Assembly (NCBI RefSeq): GCF_023336935.1
Contig: NZ_JAMBLR010000008.1
Location: forward strand, 1-55,994
Direction: 5' to 3'
Origin: Phascolarctobacterium sp. ET69
GTDB lineage: Bacteria; Bacillota; Negativicutes; Acidaminococcales; Acidaminococcaceae
DNA: 55,994 nt
In this document: piece by piece, positions 38,696 to 49,925 of the stretch
How positions within the stretch are numbered: the stretch's first letter is position 1
Layout of the letters: each line of letters opens with the position of its first letter
Notes under the pieces: model-generated
What the model was told of the DNA's origin: nothing
The model's database searches: none
What the model saw: the letters and a program-made list of their open reading frames with translations, nothing else
Position numbers and translations under genes: made by a program

Positions 38696-40119
38696 TTTTC
38701 AACCTCTCCCAAACTAATCCACTGCGGTGTTTTGTTATATCTGGTTTTTATAAAGGGCAGGTATTGCTTCAGCTGCGTGCGCCCTTCTTTAACGGCATAA
38801 ACGGCAGCGTGCATATTGCCCGATACCGGCGAAACCAGCTTGGAAATGCTGATAACATTTATTAACCCGCCATTTGCGTTAAAAACGCTCTGATTCATAT
38901 TAATATACCAGTTTTGGCTGTTTCGCGGCTGATGCCCGTCCATTTCGGCAATTATAATGTAATCTGCGCCAACAGCCTGCGCCTCGCGGATAAAGTAATT
39001 CAGCGGATAAAATTCCTGCCTGTATAATTTGATATCGTCATCCATAATTATATATCTCGGCAGCATGTTCTGATATTCCGAAAGCAGAAAACTTTGAATA
39101 TCCGGCATATACGGGCGTTTTTCCAGAGCCCGGCTGGAACCTATCCATACCGCCACAAGCGGCTCGCTGCCGTTAAGCTGCTGCATGGGAGTTTTTGCAA
39201 TCAGCCCGGCCTCCTGCGCTTTTTGCAGCGCCTTGTAATATTTGTGTACCGATACATCGAAATACATTGCCATATCATGCTGCTGTGTTGCCAGCTTAGG
39301 CGATACACTGTATTTGTATTGTTTGCCAAACTGCTTATAGCCGCCAAAAAAAGTCTGCAAGCTTCCGGGAACAGGGTCTGCCGTATTGGTTATGCGCCAC
39401 AGCAAAATCTTATCGCTGTAGGCTTTGGCAAACGCCGCGTTGCCTATGGCAGGTGCGCCAAAAGTAATTACCGGCACGCGCCATTTTTCTATACCCATGC
39501 TTACAAGGCGTTCCGCCGTAAGCGTTGCCACCGCACCGCCAAGGCTGTGCCCTGTTAAAAGCACTCGTACCTTCGGGTTGTTTTTAATCTCCTCAACAAA
39601 CCGTTTGCTGCTTGAACCGTCCTGCATGGTAGCACTTAAAACAGTGTTTACATATTCGTTAAACCCTTTATGCACCATAGGCACCGTTTCATCTTCTTTA
39701 ACAGTTTGGGCAAAAGTTTTAAATTCTTCAACCGTACTGCCACCATACGGAACCTGTTCGGTTTCAAGGTTTATTTTCCAGTCGCTTTTGTTGGCGCTTC
39801 CGCGGAAGCCCACTATATAAAAATCAATATCCTGTTCTTTAATATGGTTTTTGGCTACAACAATGCTGCTGTCAACTTTACCGTCTTTTAATTTAAACGG
39901 CACAATCTCCCAGCCATAATCGCGCAAATACGCAATTTCCGGCGCCTGCTGCGGGTCATAAATGCCAATGCAAAGCCCTGCGGCGATATTAACAGCTTCT
40001 GTAAAATAGTATTCTTTTATAATGTCCTGCTTTTCGGATGATATGGCAGCAGCCAAAACCTGCGCCGAAAAGCATAAAATACATACGCAAAGCACTAAGA
40101 TAAATTTGAGCCTTTTCAT
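38692..40119 (-). CDS. Exported class 3 lipase-like protein
   Basis: A 475-residue protein with a signal peptide (about residues 1-23, ending QVLAA). A class 3 lipase domain follows, with GFRGSANKSDW and the nucleophile motif LLTGHSLGGAVATL. Residues about 320-475 form a second part of unknown fold that may bind a partner (YIIMDDDIKLYRQEFYPL). It probably cleaves lipid esters in the periplasm or outside. Its stop overlaps the glycosylase start, although the two functions are unrelated. Confidence 0.82.
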   Translation of the reverse strand: MKRLKFILVLCVCILCFSAQVLAAAISSEKQDIIKEYYFTEAVNIAAGLCIGIYDPQQAPEIAYLRDYGWEIVPFKLKDGKVDSSIVVAKNHIKEQDIDFYIVGFRGSANKSDWKINLETEQVPYGGSTVEEFKTFAQTVKEDETVPMVHKGFNEYVNTVLSATMQDGSSSKRFVEEIKNNPKVRVLLTGHSLGGAVATLTAERLVSMGIEKWRVPVITFGAPAIGNAAFAKAYSDKILLWRITNTADPVPGSLQTFFGGYKQFGKQYKYSVSPKLATQQHDMAMYFDVSVHKYYKALQKAQEAGLIAKTPMQQLNGSEPLVAVWIGSSRALEKRPYMPDIQSFLLSEYQNMLPRYIIMDDDIKLYRQEFYPLNYFIREAQAVGADYIIIAEMDGHQPRNSQNWYINMNQSVFNANGGLINVISISKLVSPVSGNMHAAVYAVKEGRTQLKQYLPFIKTRYNKTPQWISLGEVEN

Positions 40120-40181
40120 AATAATACCTGCTTTAATTGTTGATATATTTTAATTATAGCATTTTAAAAAGCAAACATAAA

Positions 40182-40215
40182 TAAAAAGAACGCATCTTCC
40201 TGAGAAAATGCGTTC
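40182..40215 (-). terminator. Terminator after cold-shock gene
   Basis: GAACGCAT (40188-40195) and ATGCGTTC (40208-40215) pair, followed by TTTTTAT on the minus strand. Confidence 0.82.
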
Positions 40216-40268
40216 CGGTTTGTTCATAAGCCGATTCTATATAATTAATTGGGATTAATAACTATATA

Positions 40269-40466
40269 TTACAGACGAACTACATTAGCAGCCTGCTCGC
40301 CGCGGGGACCTTCAACTACGTCAAATTCCACAGCTTGGCCTTCTTCGAGGGTTTTGAATCCATCAGCCTGAATTGCGGAGAAATGTACGAATACGTCGCC
40401 GCCTTCTTCACGTTCAATGAAACCGTAACCTTTTTCTGCGTTAAACCATTTTACTTTGCCAGTCAT
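40269..40466 (-). CDS. csp: Cold-shock protein, CspA family
   Basis: A 65-residue single cold-shock domain starting [20 protein letters not shown]. The RNA-binding motifs KGYGFI and DVFVHF are visible. It acts as a nucleic-acid chaperone. A leader of about 60 bases separates promoter and start, with AGGAGG ahead of the ATG. Confidence 0.96.
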   Translation of the reverse strand: MTGKVKWFNAEKGYGFIEREEGGDVFVHFSAIQADGFKTLEEGQAVEFDVVEGPRGEQAANVVRL

Positions 40467-40532
40467 CTTTTCTGGGCCTCCTAAAAATATTACTTAAGTG
40501 CGAAAATACACTGTCTCGCACTCACTCCGCCT

Positions 40533-40561
40533 ATTATACCCTATCAATATAAATAAAGCAA
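40533..40561 (-). promoter_or_regulatory. Promoter of the cold-shock gene
   Basis: TTGCTT (40556-40561), 17-base spacer, TATAAT (40533-40538) on the minus strand. The spacing and -10 match consensus. Confidence 0.75.
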
Positions 40562-40589
40562 GGCACTTTAGGCAAAATTGCAAATATTT

Positions 40590-40853
40590 TCAGTAAATTG
40601 TGTTCAATTTGTTACGTTCTATTAATTTCAGCTTTTCCGTATGGCTTAGCTGTTTAATTGCATATTCACGTTTTAAGGCTTCGCTTTTATCAGTAAGTTC
40701 CTCGCAGTAAACAAGCTCTACCGGGCCGCGGCTGCGGGTATATTTTGCGCCCTGCCCGCTGTGATGCGCTTTCAGGCGTTTTTCCATATCATTGGTCCAG
40801 CCGGTATAAAGCGAACCATCTGCGCAGCGCAGCATATATACATAGGCCGGCAT
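40590..40853 (-). CDS. GIY-YIG domain protein (YhbQ-like)
   Basis: An 87-residue GIY-YIG nuclease-fold protein. It starts with YVYMLRCADGSLYTGWTNDM, in which the motif appears as YVY and YTG. The conserved arginine and glutamate regions follow (KRLKAH, YCEEL, REYAIKQL). Members of this short family have an unclear role in DNA repair. Its ATG overlaps the stop of the cyclophilin gene. Confidence 0.88.
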   Translation of the reverse strand: MPAYVYMLRCADGSLYTGWTNDMEKRLKAHHSGQGAKYTRSRGPVELVYCEELTDKSEALKREYAIKQLSHTEKLKLIERNKLNTIY

Positions 40854-41323
40854 TATTTTACAACTTCAACTTTTTCCATTACTACCGGTTCAATCGGGCG
40901 GTCACGGAAATCAGTCGGCACTACGCCGATTAATCTTACTCTGTCCATACCTTCTACAATGCGGCCGAAAATCGCGTGATGACCGTCGAGCCACGGAGTA
41001 GGCGCAAGCGTGATAAAGAACTGGCTGCCGCCGGTGTTCGGGCCAGCATTTGCCATAGAAAGCACGCCTTCGTCGTCATGTTTAAGTCCTTCGCCAAATT
41101 CATCTTTAATTTTGTAGCCGGGGCCGCCCATGCCTGTACCGGTCGGGTCGCCGCCCTGAATCATGAAGCCGTCGATTACACGGTGGAAAATAATACCGTC
41201 ATAAAAGCCTTTATTTACCAAATCCAAAAAATTTTTGGCAGTATTCGGTGCTTTGTCTTCAAAAATTTCTGCAACAAAAACACCTTTATTGGTTGTAAAT
41301 TTTACTTTGCTGTTTTCGCTCAT
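40853..41323 (-). CDS. Cyclophilin-type peptidyl-prolyl isomerase
   Basis: A 156-residue cytoplasmic cyclophilin. The core residues lie in [41 protein letters not shown] and [15 protein letters not shown]. It speeds up proline isomerisation in protein folding. No signal peptide. It ends in a TAATG overlap with the GIY-YIG gene. Confidence 0.95.
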   Translation of the reverse strand: MSENSKVKFTTNKGVFVAEIFEDKAPNTAKNFLDLVNKGFYDGIIFHRVIDGFMIQGGDPTGTGMGGPGYKIKDEFGEGLKHDDEGVLSMANAGPNTGGSQFFITLAPTPWLDGHHAIFGRIVEGMDRVRLIGVVPTDFRDRPIEPVVMEKVEVVK

Positions 41324-41423
41324 TATTATGCCTCCATTACATTTATTATGTTATTATTTTACACAATTAACCATGTCTGCGGCAAGTGTTTTTCCAAGCT
41401 GCGGGAAATTTGCATGTATAAAC

Positions 41424-41450
41424 AAAAAAACAGCGGTTATCCGCTGTCTT
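41424..41450 (-). terminator. Terminator at the end of the ribosomal superoperon
   Basis: CAGCGG and CCGCTG pair around ATAA (41431-41446), followed by seven T on the minus strand. The other flank is also T-rich. Confidence 0.85.
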
Positions 41451-41477
41451 TTTGTTTATGTTAGCTGTTTATACCAA

Positions 41478-41816
41478 TCAGATGAGCTCGATAATTGCCA
41501 TTTCAGCAGCGTCACCGCGGCGAGGACCAACTTTATAAATACGGGTAAAGCCGCCCTGGCGGTCTGCGTATTTAGGAGCGATCTCGTTAAACAGTTTTCT
41601 CGTTGCTTCTTCGTCCACGAGCTCAGCCATTACCAGGCGGCGTGCATGAAGGTCGCCGCGTTTAGCCAAAGTAATTAATTTAGCAGCATGTTTGCTTACT
41701 TCCTTAGCTTTAGTTACGGTAGTTTCGATTCTCTCGTGTTTGAAGAAAGAACTTAAAATGCTGCGGAACAATGCTTTACGGTTGCTGGAATTGCGGCCCA
41801 GTTTTCTGTATGCCAT
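41478..41816 (-). CDS. rplQ: Ribosomal protein L17
   Basis: A 112-residue L17 starting [20 protein letters not shown]. Large-subunit protein and last gene of the alpha operon part of the superoperon, 18 bases after rpoA. The [20 protein letters not shown] region is conserved. Confidence 0.97.
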   Translation of the reverse strand: MAYRKLGRNSSNRKALFRSILSSFFKHERIETTVTKAKEVSKHAAKLITLAKRGDLHARRLVMAELVDEEATRKLFNEIAPKYADRQGGFTRIYKVGPRRGDAAEMAIIELI

Positions 41817-41834
41817 CTGTTTCCGACCCCCTTC

Positions 41835-42806
41835 TTATTCTTCTTCACTTTTGCGCAAGCTGAGGCCCATATCACTGAGTTTTTTCTTAACTTCTTCAAG
41901 CGATTTGCGGCCAAGGTTACGCACTTTCATCATATCTTCTTCTGTTCTTTGGATAAGTTCATCAACCGTGTTGATGCCGGCGCGGCGCAGGCAGTTGTTG
42001 GAACGTACGGAAAGGTCAAGGTCGTCAATGGAAACGGAACCTGTACCTGCCGGTGCGCCCTGTTCTTCTGCAGCAGCTTCTTCCGTGCTGCCGGATACGG
42101 TGATGATGCCGGAAGCAGTTTCAGCTGCCGGCTGGAACATTTTCAGATAGTCAATCATAATGCCGGATGCCATGCTTACAGCAGTATCAGGCTCTACGCT
42201 GCCATCTGTCCAAACTTCCAAAGTCAGTTTGTCATAGTTGGTAACATTACCTACGCGAGTATCGGTAACACCGAACTTCACTCTGGTAATAGGAGAATAT
42301 ATGGAATCAACGGGAATAACTCCTATCGGCTGATCCGCACGTTTATTCTTATCTGCCGGAACATATCCCAACCCTTTGTCTACATTAATTTCCATATTGA
42401 ATACCGCATCGGTATCAAGTGTGGCAATGTGCAGTTCAGGGTTTAAAATTTCCACATCTGCGTCAGCAATGATGTTTGCTGCCGTAACCTCCTGCTCGCC
42501 GCTGCATTCAATGCGCAGAACTTTAGGTTCGTCGCCGTGCAGTTTAAGGCAGAGGCCTTTGATGTTTAAGATAATGTCTGCAACGTCTTCCCTGACGCCA
42601 GGAATTGTAGAGAATTCATGCAGTACACCTTCGATTTTAACGCTGGTTACTGCTGCGCCCGGCAGTGAGGACAGCAATACTCTGCGAAGGCTGTTGCCGA
42701 GAGTAATGCCGTAGCCCCTTTCAAGCGGCTCCCAAACAAATTTACCATAACGCCCGTCATCGCTGATATCAGCTGTGACCATTTTTGGTTTTTCTAATTC
42801 GATCAT
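41835..42806 (-). CDS. rpoA: RNA polymerase alpha subunit
   Basis: A 323-residue alpha subunit. The N-terminal dimerisation domain ([20 protein letters not shown]) is joined by a Glu/Ala-rich linker (about residues 240-255) to a C-terminal domain ([20 protein letters not shown]) that contacts DNA and activators. The N-terminal domain starts polymerase assembly. Located between rpsD and rplQ as usual. Confidence 0.97.
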   Translation of the reverse strand: MIELEKPKMVTADISDDGRYGKFVWEPLERGYGITLGNSLRRVLLSSLPGAAVTSVKIEGVLHEFSTIPGVREDVADIILNIKGLCLKLHGDEPKVLRIECSGEQEVTAANIIADADVEILNPELHIATLDTDAVFNMEINVDKGLGYVPADKNKRADQPIGVIPVDSIYSPITRVKFGVTDTRVGNVTNYDKLTLEVWTDGSVEPDTAVSMASGIMIDYLKMFQPAAETASGIITVSGSTEEAAAEEQGAPAGTGSVSIDDLDLSVRSNNCLRRAGINTVDELIQRTEEDMMKVRNLGRKSLEEVKKKLSDMGLSLRKSEEE

Positions 42807-42878
42807 ATGGAAAGCCTCCTTCTTTTGCGTATTACCACAATACGCCCAATATATGGTGGCATGAAGATGTTCAAACTA

Positions 42879-43472
42879 TTATTTGGAGTACAACTCAACG
42901 ATGAGATGTTCTTCGATAGGAACATCAATTTCCTCACGAGTCGGGTAACGGTCAACTTTGCCGCCGAGATTTTCAGCGTCCTGAATCAACCATGCCGGAA
43001 CGGTTTTGCCGGCAAGAGTTTCAGCCATGCCTTTGAAATATTCTTTGGAACGGCTGCCTTCCATAACGGAAATAACGTCGCCTGCTTTTACCAGAGCGGA
43101 AGGAATATCAAGGCGTTTGCCGTTAACGGCAATATGGCCGTGTCTTACAATCTGACGAGCCTGACGGCGGGTGTTTGCAAGACCAAGACGGAATACAACG
43201 TTGTCAATTCTTCTTTCCAGAAGGATGAGCAGGTTTTCACCGGTGATGCCTTCCATTTTTTTAGCTCTGTCGTAGTAGCCGCGGAATTGTTTTTCCAGCA
43301 GGCCATAAATAAATTTTGCTTTTTGTTTTTCAGTTAACTGAATGCCATATTCACTCTTTTTTCTGTTAGCGCGTTTAGCCTGACGGTGAGATTCCTTGCT
43401 AATGCCCAGAAATGCCGGAGTTAATCCCAAAGATCTGCATCTTTTCAGGACAGGCGTTCTATCAATTGCCAT
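42879..43472 (-). CDS. rpsD: Ribosomal protein S4
   Basis: A 197-residue primary 16S rRNA-binding protein. The S4 RNA-binding domain is near residues 90-150 (LERRIDNVVFRLGLANTRRQ). The N-terminus lacks the zinc-binding cysteines of the C+ form, with only Cys13 visible there (RCRSLGL). In many bacteria S4 represses its own operon. Confidence 0.96.
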   Translation of the reverse strand: MAIDRTPVLKRCRSLGLTPAFLGISKESHRQAKRANRKKSEYGIQLTEKQKAKFIYGLLEKQFRGYYDRAKKMEGITGENLLILLERRIDNVVFRLGLANTRRQARQIVRHGHIAVNGKRLDIPSALVKAGDVISVMEGSRSKEYFKGMAETLAGKTVPAWLIQDAENLGGKVDRYPTREEIDVPIEEHLIVELYSK

Positions 43473-43489
43473 CTATGCTACACCTCCAA

Positions 43490-43882
43490 TTATACTCTTC
43501 TGCGTTTCGGCGGACGGCAGCCATTGTGCGGAATCGGGGTTACGTCTCTGATGGAGTTAACCTCAAGACCAGCAGCCTGAAGTGCGCGGATAGCGGCTTC
43601 ACGGCCGGCGCCGGGGCCTTTTACATAAACTTCAACCTGTTTCAGGCCATGTTCCATAGCTGCTTTGGTTGCTTCTTCAGCAGCCATCTGTGCAGCGAAC
43701 GGAGTGCTTTTGCGGCTGCCGCGGAAACCAAGGCCGCCTGCGGATGCCCAGCTCAGAACATTACCTTCGGTATCAGCGATAGTAACGATAGTATTATTGA
43801 AAGTCGAACGGATATGAGCTACACCGTTAATAATATTTTTGCTAACTTTTTTCTTGTTGCGAACAACTTTTTTACCAGCCAC
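43490..43882 (-). CDS. rpsK: Ribosomal protein S11
   Basis: A 130-residue S11 with [18 protein letters not shown] and the end [10 protein letters not shown]. Small-subunit platform protein. The start codon is GTG (43880-43882) with GGAGG ahead. Confidence 0.97.
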   Translation of the reverse strand: MAGKKVVRNKKKVSKNIINGVAHIRSTFNNTIVTIADTEGNVLSWASAGGLGFRGSRKSTPFAAQMAAEEATKAAMEHGLKQVEVYVKGPGAGREAAIRALQAAGLEVNSIRDVTPIPHNGCRPPKRRRV

Positions 43883-43904
43883 TCGTTTATCCCTCCTTCA
43901 CTGA

Positions 43905-44273
43905 TTATTTCTTCTTGCCGGCAATAGTACGTTTAGGACCTTTGCGGGTACGTGCATTGTTTTTGGTGTTCTGGCCGCGAACAGGCAGACCCATACGATG
44001 TCTGCGGCCGCGGTAGCTGCCAATTTCAATTAAACGTTTAATATTGAGGGATTCCTCTCTGCGGAGGTCACCTTCTACTTTATAATCAGCGTCAAGAGTT
44101 TCACGGATTTTAGCAACTTCTTCTTCGGTGAGATCGCGAACGCGGGTATCAGGGTTGATACCGGTTTTTGCGAGGATTTCTCTCGATAAAGTAAGTCCGA
44201 TGCCATAAATATAAGGTAAAGCGTATTCAATACGTTTATCTCTCGGTAAATCGACACCTGCAATACGTGCCAT
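43905..44273 (-). CDS. rpsM: Ribosomal protein S13
   Basis: A 122-residue S13 starting [20 protein letters not shown], with the conserved [16 protein letters not shown] segment and basic tail. It sits at the small-subunit head and contacts the large subunit. Confidence 0.97.
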   Translation of the reverse strand: MARIAGVDLPRDKRIEYALPYIYGIGLTLSREILAKTGINPDTRVRDLTEEEVAKIRETLDADYKVEGDLRREESLNIKRLIEIGSYRGRRHRMGLPVRGQNTKNNARTRKGPKRTIAGKKK

Positions 44274-44290
44274 TAAAGCGCACCTCCTTC

Positions 44291-44407
<117 letters not shown>

Positions 44408-44431
44408 TTAACCTCCTCTTGCCTGTCTTGC

Positions 44432-44650
44432 TTATTTAAAACGGTAAGTAATTCTTCCACGGTTCAGATCATACGGAGTAAGCTCCACTGTAACCCTGTC
44501 GCCAGGCAAAATTTTGATGAAGTTCATACGTATCTTACCGGATATGTGTGCCAGAATAACATGGCCGTTTTCCAATTTTACCTGGAACATGGCATTTGGC
44601 AAAGATTCCAAGATTGTGCCTTCAACCTCAATTACATCTTGTTTGGACAC
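44432..44650 (-). CDS. infA: Translation initiation factor IF-1
   Basis: A 72-residue single S1-type domain starting [22 protein letters not shown]-1 blocks the A site during initiation. The GTG at 44648-44650 is taken as start: GGAGG lies eight bases ahead and it gives the standard length. A TTG two codons upstream lies too close to the ribosome site. The map gene often found between adk and infA is absent here. Confidence 0.95.
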   Translation of the reverse strand: MSKQDVIEVEGTILESLPNAMFQVKLENGHVILAHISGKIRMNFIKILPGDRVTVELTPYDLNRGRITYRFK

Positions 44651-44667
44651 GCTCAATACCTCCTTGC

Positions 44668-45315
44668 TCAGTTGCCAGAGAGACTATCTTTAACATCGGC
44701 ATATACTTTGTCAATCGGCTGCATGCCGTCGATTTCATGATATAAGCCCTGTTTTTTGTAGTACTCTATTAAAGGCTCAGTCTGGGAATGATATGCTTCC
44801 AGACGGTTTTTGATTGTTTCTTCTTTGTCGTCGTCACGTTGATAAAGCGTCCCGCCGCATTTATCACACATACCTTCCACTTTGCTGGGGTTGAACGCTA
44901 CATGATAGGTAGCGCCGCAGGATTTGCAGATGCGTCTGCCGGTTACCCTGCCAACAAGCTCAGCATCGGGAACTACGATATTGATTACGCCTGTCATCTT
45001 TATGCCCAGGTCTTTCATGATGCCGTCAAGTGCGACTGCCTGTTCTTCAGTTCTCGGGAAGCCGTCAAGGATAAATCCGTTTGCACATTCCGGTTTGGAT
45101 AATCCTTCACGTACAATGCCGATAGTTACAACATCAGGAACAAGCTGTCCGGCATCCATATATCTTTTAGCTTCTTTGCCAAGTTCAGTTCCTTGCTTTA
45201 CAGCTGCGCGGAACATATCCCCGGTGGAAATATGGGGAATTTTAAATTCGGCAATTAATTTTTCTGCTTGAGTGCCTTTGCCGGCACCCGGAGGTCCCAT
45301 TAAAATAATATACAT
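44668..45315 (-). CDS. adk: Adenylate kinase, zinc-containing
   Basis: A 215-residue kinase that interconverts ATP, ADP and AMP. The P-loop is [10 protein letters not shown] at residues 7-16. FILDGFPRT is conserved. The long lid holds four cysteines (CKSCG and CDKCG, residues about 130-153) that bind zinc, as in Gram-positive enzymes. It follows secY by 13 bases. Confidence 0.97.
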   Translation of the reverse strand: MYIILMGPPGAGKGTQAEKLIAEFKIPHISTGDMFRAAVKQGTELGKEAKRYMDAGQLVPDVVTIGIVREGLSKPECANGFILDGFPRTEEQAVALDGIMKDLGIKMTGVINIVVPDAELVGRVTGRRICKSCGATYHVAFNPSKVEGMCDKCGGTLYQRDDDKEETIKNRLEAYHSQTEPLIEYYKKQGLYHEIDGMQPIDKVYADVKDSLSGN

Positions 45316-45328
45316 TTCCTGATTCCTC

Positions 45329-46585
45329 CTATTTCATAAAACCTTGATAGTGACGCATCAATACGAGCGATTCAATCTGCTTCATGGTATCGAGCGCTAC
45401 ACCAACAACGATTAAGAGAGCGGTACCGCCGAAGTAAACACCTTCAATGCCGGTCATCCAGCCGATGACATTAGGCATAAGCGCAATCAGCGAAAGGAAA
45501 ATTGCACCGGCAAGAGTGATTCTGGTCATGATTTTGTCCAGATAATCACTGGTAGGTTTACCGGGGCGCAGGCCGGGAATAAATCCGCCGTATTTTTTAA
45601 GATTGTCCGCCACATCATTAATATTAATGCTTACAGCAGTATAGAAATATGTGAAGAACAAAATCATCAATACATACAAAGTAGTCTGCAAAGGAGAACC
45701 CCATGCAAACCAGCCTGCTACCGTTTTAATCCACGCAACGTCAACAAACTGTCCGATGGTTACCGGGAACATAAGGATTGAAGATGCGAAGATGATAGGA
45801 ATAACGCCGGCCTGGTTAACTTTCAGCGGAATATAACTGGAATGGCCGCCGTACATTTTACGGCCAACAACGCGTTTAGCGTATTGTACCGGTACTTTAC
45901 GGATACCCTGCGTAATTGCAATTACAAATACGATCATGGCAACTGCAATTACAGCAAATAAAAGTACATTTAAAGCATTAATTGTTCCGGCCTGTAAATA
46001 CTGGTAAATTACGTGCAGCCCGTCAGGAATTCTGGAAACGATACCTGCAAAGATTATCAAGGAGATACCGTTGCCAACGCCTTTAGCGGTAATCTGCTCG
46101 CCAATCCACATTAAAAATACAGTACCGGCAGTTAAAGTAATCGCAATTAAAAGAACGGAGAAAATGCTCGGGTCATTAATTGCCATTCTTAAACCATACG
46201 CCATACCCAATGCCTGGATGAAACCAAGAAGAACAGTACCGTATCTGGTTACTTTGGTAATTTTCTTCTGTCCTTCCACACCTTCTTTGCCCCACTGTTC
46301 CAACGTAGGAACAACGACTTTAAGAAGCTGCAGAATAATGGAAGCATTGATGTACGGTGTAATACTCATCGCAAAAACAGAAAATTTGCTCAAGGCACCG
46401 CCAGAGAACATATCGAGCAAACCCAAGAGGTTACCGCTGTTAAACAGCTGCTCAATCATGCTTGCGTTAACGCCAGGAACAGGGATATGTGTTCCAGCCC
46501 TAAAAACGACGAACATGGCGAGAGTAAAAAGGATTTTCCGCCTGAGTTCTGTTACTTGAGAAAGATTTGCGAGGGCTGATAACAC
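45329..46585 (-). CDS. secY: Protein translocase subunit SecY
   Basis: A 418-residue inner-membrane channel protein with ten membrane segments. LGIMPYIN is represented as [15 protein letters not shown], and the pore and loop sequences [20 protein letters not shown] and [14 protein letters not shown] are conserved. The start codon is GTG (46583-46585). It forms the Sec export channel with SecE and SecG. Confidence 0.97.
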   Translation of the reverse strand: MLSALANLSQVTELRRKILFTLAMFVVFRAGTHIPVPGVNASMIEQLFNSGNLLGLLDMFSGGALSKFSVFAMSITPYINASIILQLLKVVVPTLEQWGKEGVEGQKKITKVTRYGTVLLGFIQALGMAYGLRMAINDPSIFSVLLIAITLTAGTVFLMWIGEQITAKGVGNGISLIIFAGIVSRIPDGLHVIYQYLQAGTINALNVLLFAVIAVAMIVFVIAITQGIRKVPVQYAKRVVGRKMYGGHSSYIPLKVNQAGVIPIIFASSILMFPVTIGQFVDVAWIKTVAGWFAWGSPLQTTLYVLMILFFTYFYTAVSININDVADNLKKYGGFIPGLRPGKPTSDYLDKIMTRITLAGAIFLSLIALMPNVIGWMTGIEGVYFGGTALLIVVGVALDTMKQIESLVLMRHYQGFMK

Positions 46586-46586
46586 T

Positions 46587-47027
46587 TTAAATCACCTCTA
46601 CTTTGCCGCCGGCTGCAATAATTTTTTCTTCAGCAGTTTTGCTGAAGCCCATAGCCTGAACGGTGAGTTTTTTGGTAAGCTCACCATTGCCGAGAATACG
46701 GACGCCGTCACGGATATTTTTAACCATGCCGCATTCAATCAGCATTACAGGTTCAACTACTGTGCCGTCTTCAAAGCAATTAAGGCTGCCTACGTTGATT
46801 TCAACATAGTCAGAACCGAATCTATTGTAGAAACCGCGTTTCGGGAAACGCAGATACAAAGGTCTTTGACCACCTTCAAAGCCCGGACGTTTTACACCGC
46901 CGGAGCGGGATTTCTGTCCTTTTTGGCCTTTGCCGGATGTTTTACCAAGACCGGAACCCAAACCACGACCAACGCGTACATGTTTGGTTCTGGAACCCGG
47001 TGCAGGTGATAATTCATGCAAATTCAT
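46587..47027 (-). CDS. rplO: Ribosomal protein L15
   Basis: A 146-residue L15 starting [20 protein letters not shown], with the Gly/Lys-rich N-terminus typical of the family. The ATG at 47027 is chosen: GGAGG lies eight bases ahead, whereas an upstream in-frame ATG at 47045 contains the ribosome site itself. Confidence 0.96.
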   Translation of the reverse strand: MNLHELSPAPGSRTKHVRVGRGLGSGLGKTSGKGQKGQKSRSGGVKRPGFEGGQRPLYLRFPKRGFYNRFGSDYVEINVGSLNCFEDGTVVEPVMLIECGMVKNIRDGVRILGNGELTKKLTVQAMGFSKTAEEKIIAAGGKVEVI

Positions 47028-47044
47028 CTGTTGCACCTCCTCCA

Positions 47045-47230
47045 TTAAGCTTCAACGACTTCAACCTTCACAAGGTGTCTTACTTTGTGAAGCATACCGC
47101 GGATAGCCGGGGTATCGTCTTTTATAGCAGTAGAATTAATTTTTCCTAAGCCCAGAGCTTTTACGGTCATGCGCTGGTCTTGCGGGTAACCGATAAGGCT
47201 GCGGGTCAGCGTAACTTTAAGTTGTTGCAT
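47045..47230 (-). CDS. rpmD: Ribosomal protein L30
   Basis: A 61-residue L30 ([20 protein letters not shown]). Small large-subunit protein between rpsE and rplO. Confidence 0.96.
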   Translation of the reverse strand: MQQLKVTLTRSLIGYPQDQRMTVKALGLGKINSTAIKDDTPAIRGMLHKVRHLVKVEVVEA

Positions 47231-47242
47231 CGAGCTTCCTCC

Positions 47243-47743
47243 TTAGCCAAAAATTTCTTGTACGGTTTTGCCGCGAAGTGCAGCAACCGTTTCAGCACTC
47301 TTTAAGGAACGAAGACCTTCAATAGTTGCGCGAACTACGTTATTCGGGTTATTGGAACCCTGGCATTTGGTAAGGATATCACGTACGCCTGCAAGTTCGA
47401 GTACGGCACGAACAGGGCCGCCGGCAATAACGCCGGTACCTTCTGCAGCCGGTTTTAAAAATACGCGGCCTGCGCCGAACACACCAATGCATTCATGCGG
47501 AATGGTTGTACCAACCAAAGCAACGTTAACCATATTCTTTTTAGCGTCTTCTACACCCTTGCGAATAGCTTCGGGAACTTCTGCCGCTTTGCCAAGGCCC
47601 ATGCCAACATGGCCGTTTTCGTCACCTACCACAACAAGTGCAGAGAAGGAGAAACGGCGTCCGCCTTTAACAACCTTTGCAACACGGTTGATGAACACGA
47701 CTTTCTCTTTCAAGTCGCTTTCTTCATTTCTGAAATTAGCCAC
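47243..47743 (-). CDS. rpsE: Ribosomal protein S5
   Basis: A 166-residue S5 with [20 protein letters not shown] and [16 protein letters not shown]. It takes part in decoding accuracy. Start codon GTG (47741-47743) with AAGGAGG ahead. Confidence 0.97.
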   Translation of the reverse strand: MANFRNEESDLKEKVVFINRVAKVVKGGRRFSFSALVVVGDENGHVGMGLGKAAEVPEAIRKGVEDAKKNMVNVALVGTTIPHECIGVFGAGRVFLKPAAEGTGVIAGGPVRAVLELAGVRDILTKCQGSNNPNNVVRATIEGLRSLKSAETVAALRGKTVQEIFG

Positions 47744-47760
47744 TATTATTCCTCCTTCTT

Positions 47761-48123
47761 TTAGAATTGCAGTCCAGCTTCACGGGCTGCATCTGCAAGA
47801 GCTGCTACACGGCCGGTGTAAAGATAACCACCGCGGTCAAATACTACTTCTTTAATGCCTTTTTCCAATGCTCTTTCGGCAATGGCTTTGCCAATTTCGC
47901 GGGCAGCTTCTACGTTGCCGCCGTTGCTGGCTTTTCTATCTTTTTCAACAGTGCTGGCAGAAACAATGGTCTCGCCAGTTTCATCGTTAATAACCTGAGC
48001 GTAAATGTTTGCCAGGGAACGGTATACGTTCAAACGCGGTCTTTCAGCAGTGCCGAAAATGTATTGACGGGCACGCAGATGGCGTTTCTGGCGTTTCGCA
48101 TTTTTATCAACTCTGTTAAGCAA
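47761..48123 (-). CDS. rplR: Ribosomal protein L18
   Basis: A 120-residue 5S rRNA-binding protein starting [19 protein letters not shown]. The TTG at 48121-48123 is taken as start because GGAG lies eight bases ahead and the length equals the usual 120. A GTG three codons upstream is too close to the ribosome site. Confidence 0.94.
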   Translation of the reverse strand: MLNRVDKNAKRQKRHLRARQYIFGTAERPRLNVYRSLANIYAQVINDETGETIVSASTVEKDRKASNGGNVEAAREIGKAIAERALEKGIKEVVFDRGGYLYTGRVAALADAAREAGLQF

Positions 48124-48148
48124 GAGTTTCACTCCCTTCCTTTAGAAA

Positions 48149-48697
48149 TTACTTCTTGCCTTTAGCGCCTGCTTTACCAATCTTACGGCGGATACGTTCA
48201 CCTTCGTAATGGATGCCTTTGCCTTTATACGGTTCAGGCGGACGCAAAGTGCGGATTTCTGCTGCAACAGCGCCTACTTTTTCTTTATCGGCACCGTTTA
48301 CTACGATTTTGTTCGGAGCCGGAACCTCAAAGGTAATACCAGCAGGCGGCTCTTTAACTACAGGATGGGAAAAACCAAGGGTAAAGTTAATGTTGTTACC
48401 CTGTTTTGCGGCACGGTAACCTACGCCGGTAATTTCCAAAGTTTTGGAAAAGCCCTGGGTTACGCCGATAACCATATTATTAATGAGAGTACGGGACAGA
48501 CCGTGCATGGAGCGATGTTCTTTGTCGTCGCTCGGACGTTCAACGGTGATAACGCCGTCCTCCATGGTAAGTTTCATTTCTTTGTTGATTTGGCGGGAAA
48601 GTTCGCCTTTAGGGCCCTTAACGGTAACAAGGTTGTTTTCGATGGTAACTGTTACGCCAGCGGGCACGGTAATTGGATGCTTACCAATTCTAGACAC
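48149..48697 (-). CDS. rplF: Ribosomal protein L6
   Basis: A 182-residue L6 starting [20 protein letters not shown], with the C-terminal [20 protein letters not shown]. Start codon GTG (48695-48697) with AGGAGG ahead. Confidence 0.97.
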   Translation of the reverse strand: MSRIGKHPITVPAGVTVTIENNLVTVKGPKGELSRQINKEMKLTMEDGVITVERPSDDKEHRSMHGLSRTLINNMVIGVTQGFSKTLEITGVGYRAAKQGNNINFTLGFSHPVVKEPPAGITFEVPAPNKIVVNGADKEKVGAVAAEIRTLRPPEPYKGKGIHYEGERIRRKIGKAGAKGKK

Positions 48698-48723
48698 TTA
48701 TGAGCACCTCCTATCTTTCAGTA

Positions 48724-49122
48724 TTACCAGACGTATGCAAGCACTTCGCCGCCGAGGCCGGCTTTGCGTGCTGCTTTATCAGTCATAAGGCCTTGGGAAG
48801 TAGAGATTACTGCAATGCCAAGACCTCCGAGAACTCTGGGCAGTTGGTCTTTTTGAGAATAAACTCTGAGACCAGGTTTGGAAATACGTTTAATGCCGGA
48901 AATAACTTTCTCTTTGTTGGCACCATATTTCAGGCTGACGCGGATAACGTTCTGTTTATTATCAGCAATTACTTCAAAATCTTTTATAAAACCTTCGTTC
49001 TTTAAAATCTCAGCGATAGCAACTTTGATTTTAGAGCACGGGATTTCAACTTTATCATGATGAACCGAATTTGCGTTACGAATACGGGTAAGCATATCGG
49101 CAATCGGGTCAGTCATTACCAT
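48724..49122 (-). CDS. rpsH: Ribosomal protein S8
   Basis: A 132-residue S8 with [16 protein letters not shown] and the end [11 protein letters not shown]. It binds 16S rRNA and in some bacteria represses its own operon. Confidence 0.97.
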   Translation of the reverse strand: MVMTDPIADMLTRIRNANSVHHDKVEIPCSKIKVAIAEILKNEGFIKDFEVIADNKQNVIRVSLKYGANKEKVISGIKRISKPGLRVYSQKDQLPRVLGGLGIAVISTSQGLMTDKAARKAGLGGEVLAYVW

Positions 49123-49153
49123 ACTTTAATACCCTCCTTCCTAAAATGCTGTA

Positions 49154-49339
49154 TTACCAGCTTGCTTTGGTAACTCCCGGAATAGCGCCCTGATAGCTGT
49201 ATTCACGGAAGCAGATACGGCAGATGCCAAATTTACGCATATAACCATGGGGTCTGCCGCAAATTTTGCAGCGGTTGTAACGGCGTACTTTAAATTTCGG
49301 CTCTTTATTCCACTTTTCAATCAAGGCTTTCTTAGCCAA
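49154..49339 (-). CDS. rpsN: Ribosomal protein S14, zinc type
   Basis: A 61-residue S14 of the short zinc-binding form. The cysteines are in [10 protein letters not shown] and CRICF (Cys-x2-Cys, 12 residues, Cys-x2-Cys). The start is the TTG at 49337-49339, with AGGAGG seven bases ahead, giving exactly the standard length. Longer in-frame readings run into rplE. Confidence 0.95.
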   Translation of the reverse strand: MAKKALIEKWNKEPKFKVRRYNRCKICGRPHGYMRKFGICRICFREYSYQGAIPGVTKASW

Positions 49340-49355
49340 AGTATTCCCTCCTAAC

Positions 49356-49901
49356 TTATGCGCTGAACGGCATTCCGAGGATTCTGAGCAATTCTCTTGC
49401 TTCCTCATCAGTCTTAGCGGTCGTAACAATGATGATATCCATTCCGCGTACTTTATCAATCTTATCGTAGTCAATTTCCGGGAAAATCAATTGTTCTTTC
49501 AAACCAAGTGCATAGTTGCCGCGGCCATCGAATGCAGTCGGGCTAACACCGCGGAAGTCACGTACACGAGGCAGTGCGATGTTCATCAGTTTGTCGAGGA
49601 AGTAGTACATGCGGTCGCCGCGCAGAGTAACTTTTGCGCCAATCGGCATGCCCTGACGGAGTTTAAAAGCTGCGATGGATTTTTTTGCTTTAGTGATAAC
49701 AGGTTTCTGACCGGAGATTGCGGTCAGGTCTGCTACTGCAGATTCCAGAGCTTTGCTGTTGCCAACGGCTTCGCCAACGCCCATATTGATGACAACTTTC
49801 TCGATTTTAGGAATTTCCATAACATTTTTATAGTTAAATTTGTCCATCAGTCCTTTAACGGCTTCAGACAAATATTTTTCTTGCAATCTTGTTTTTGCCA
49901 T
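49356..49901 (-). CDS. rplE: Ribosomal protein L5
   Basis: A 181-residue 5S rRNA-binding protein starting [20 protein letters not shown], with [20 protein letters not shown] and the end GMPFSA. Confidence 0.97.
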   Translation of the reverse strand: MAKTRLQEKYLSEAVKGLMDKFNYKNVMEIPKIEKVVINMGVGEAVGNSKALESAVADLTAISGQKPVITKAKKSIAAFKLRQGMPIGAKVTLRGDRMYYFLDKLMNIALPRVRDFRGVSPTAFDGRGNYALGLKEQLIFPEIDYDKIDKVRGMDIIIVTTAKTDEEARELLRILGMPFSA

Positions 49902-49925
49902 TCAAACATTTCCTCCTTTCCCGGA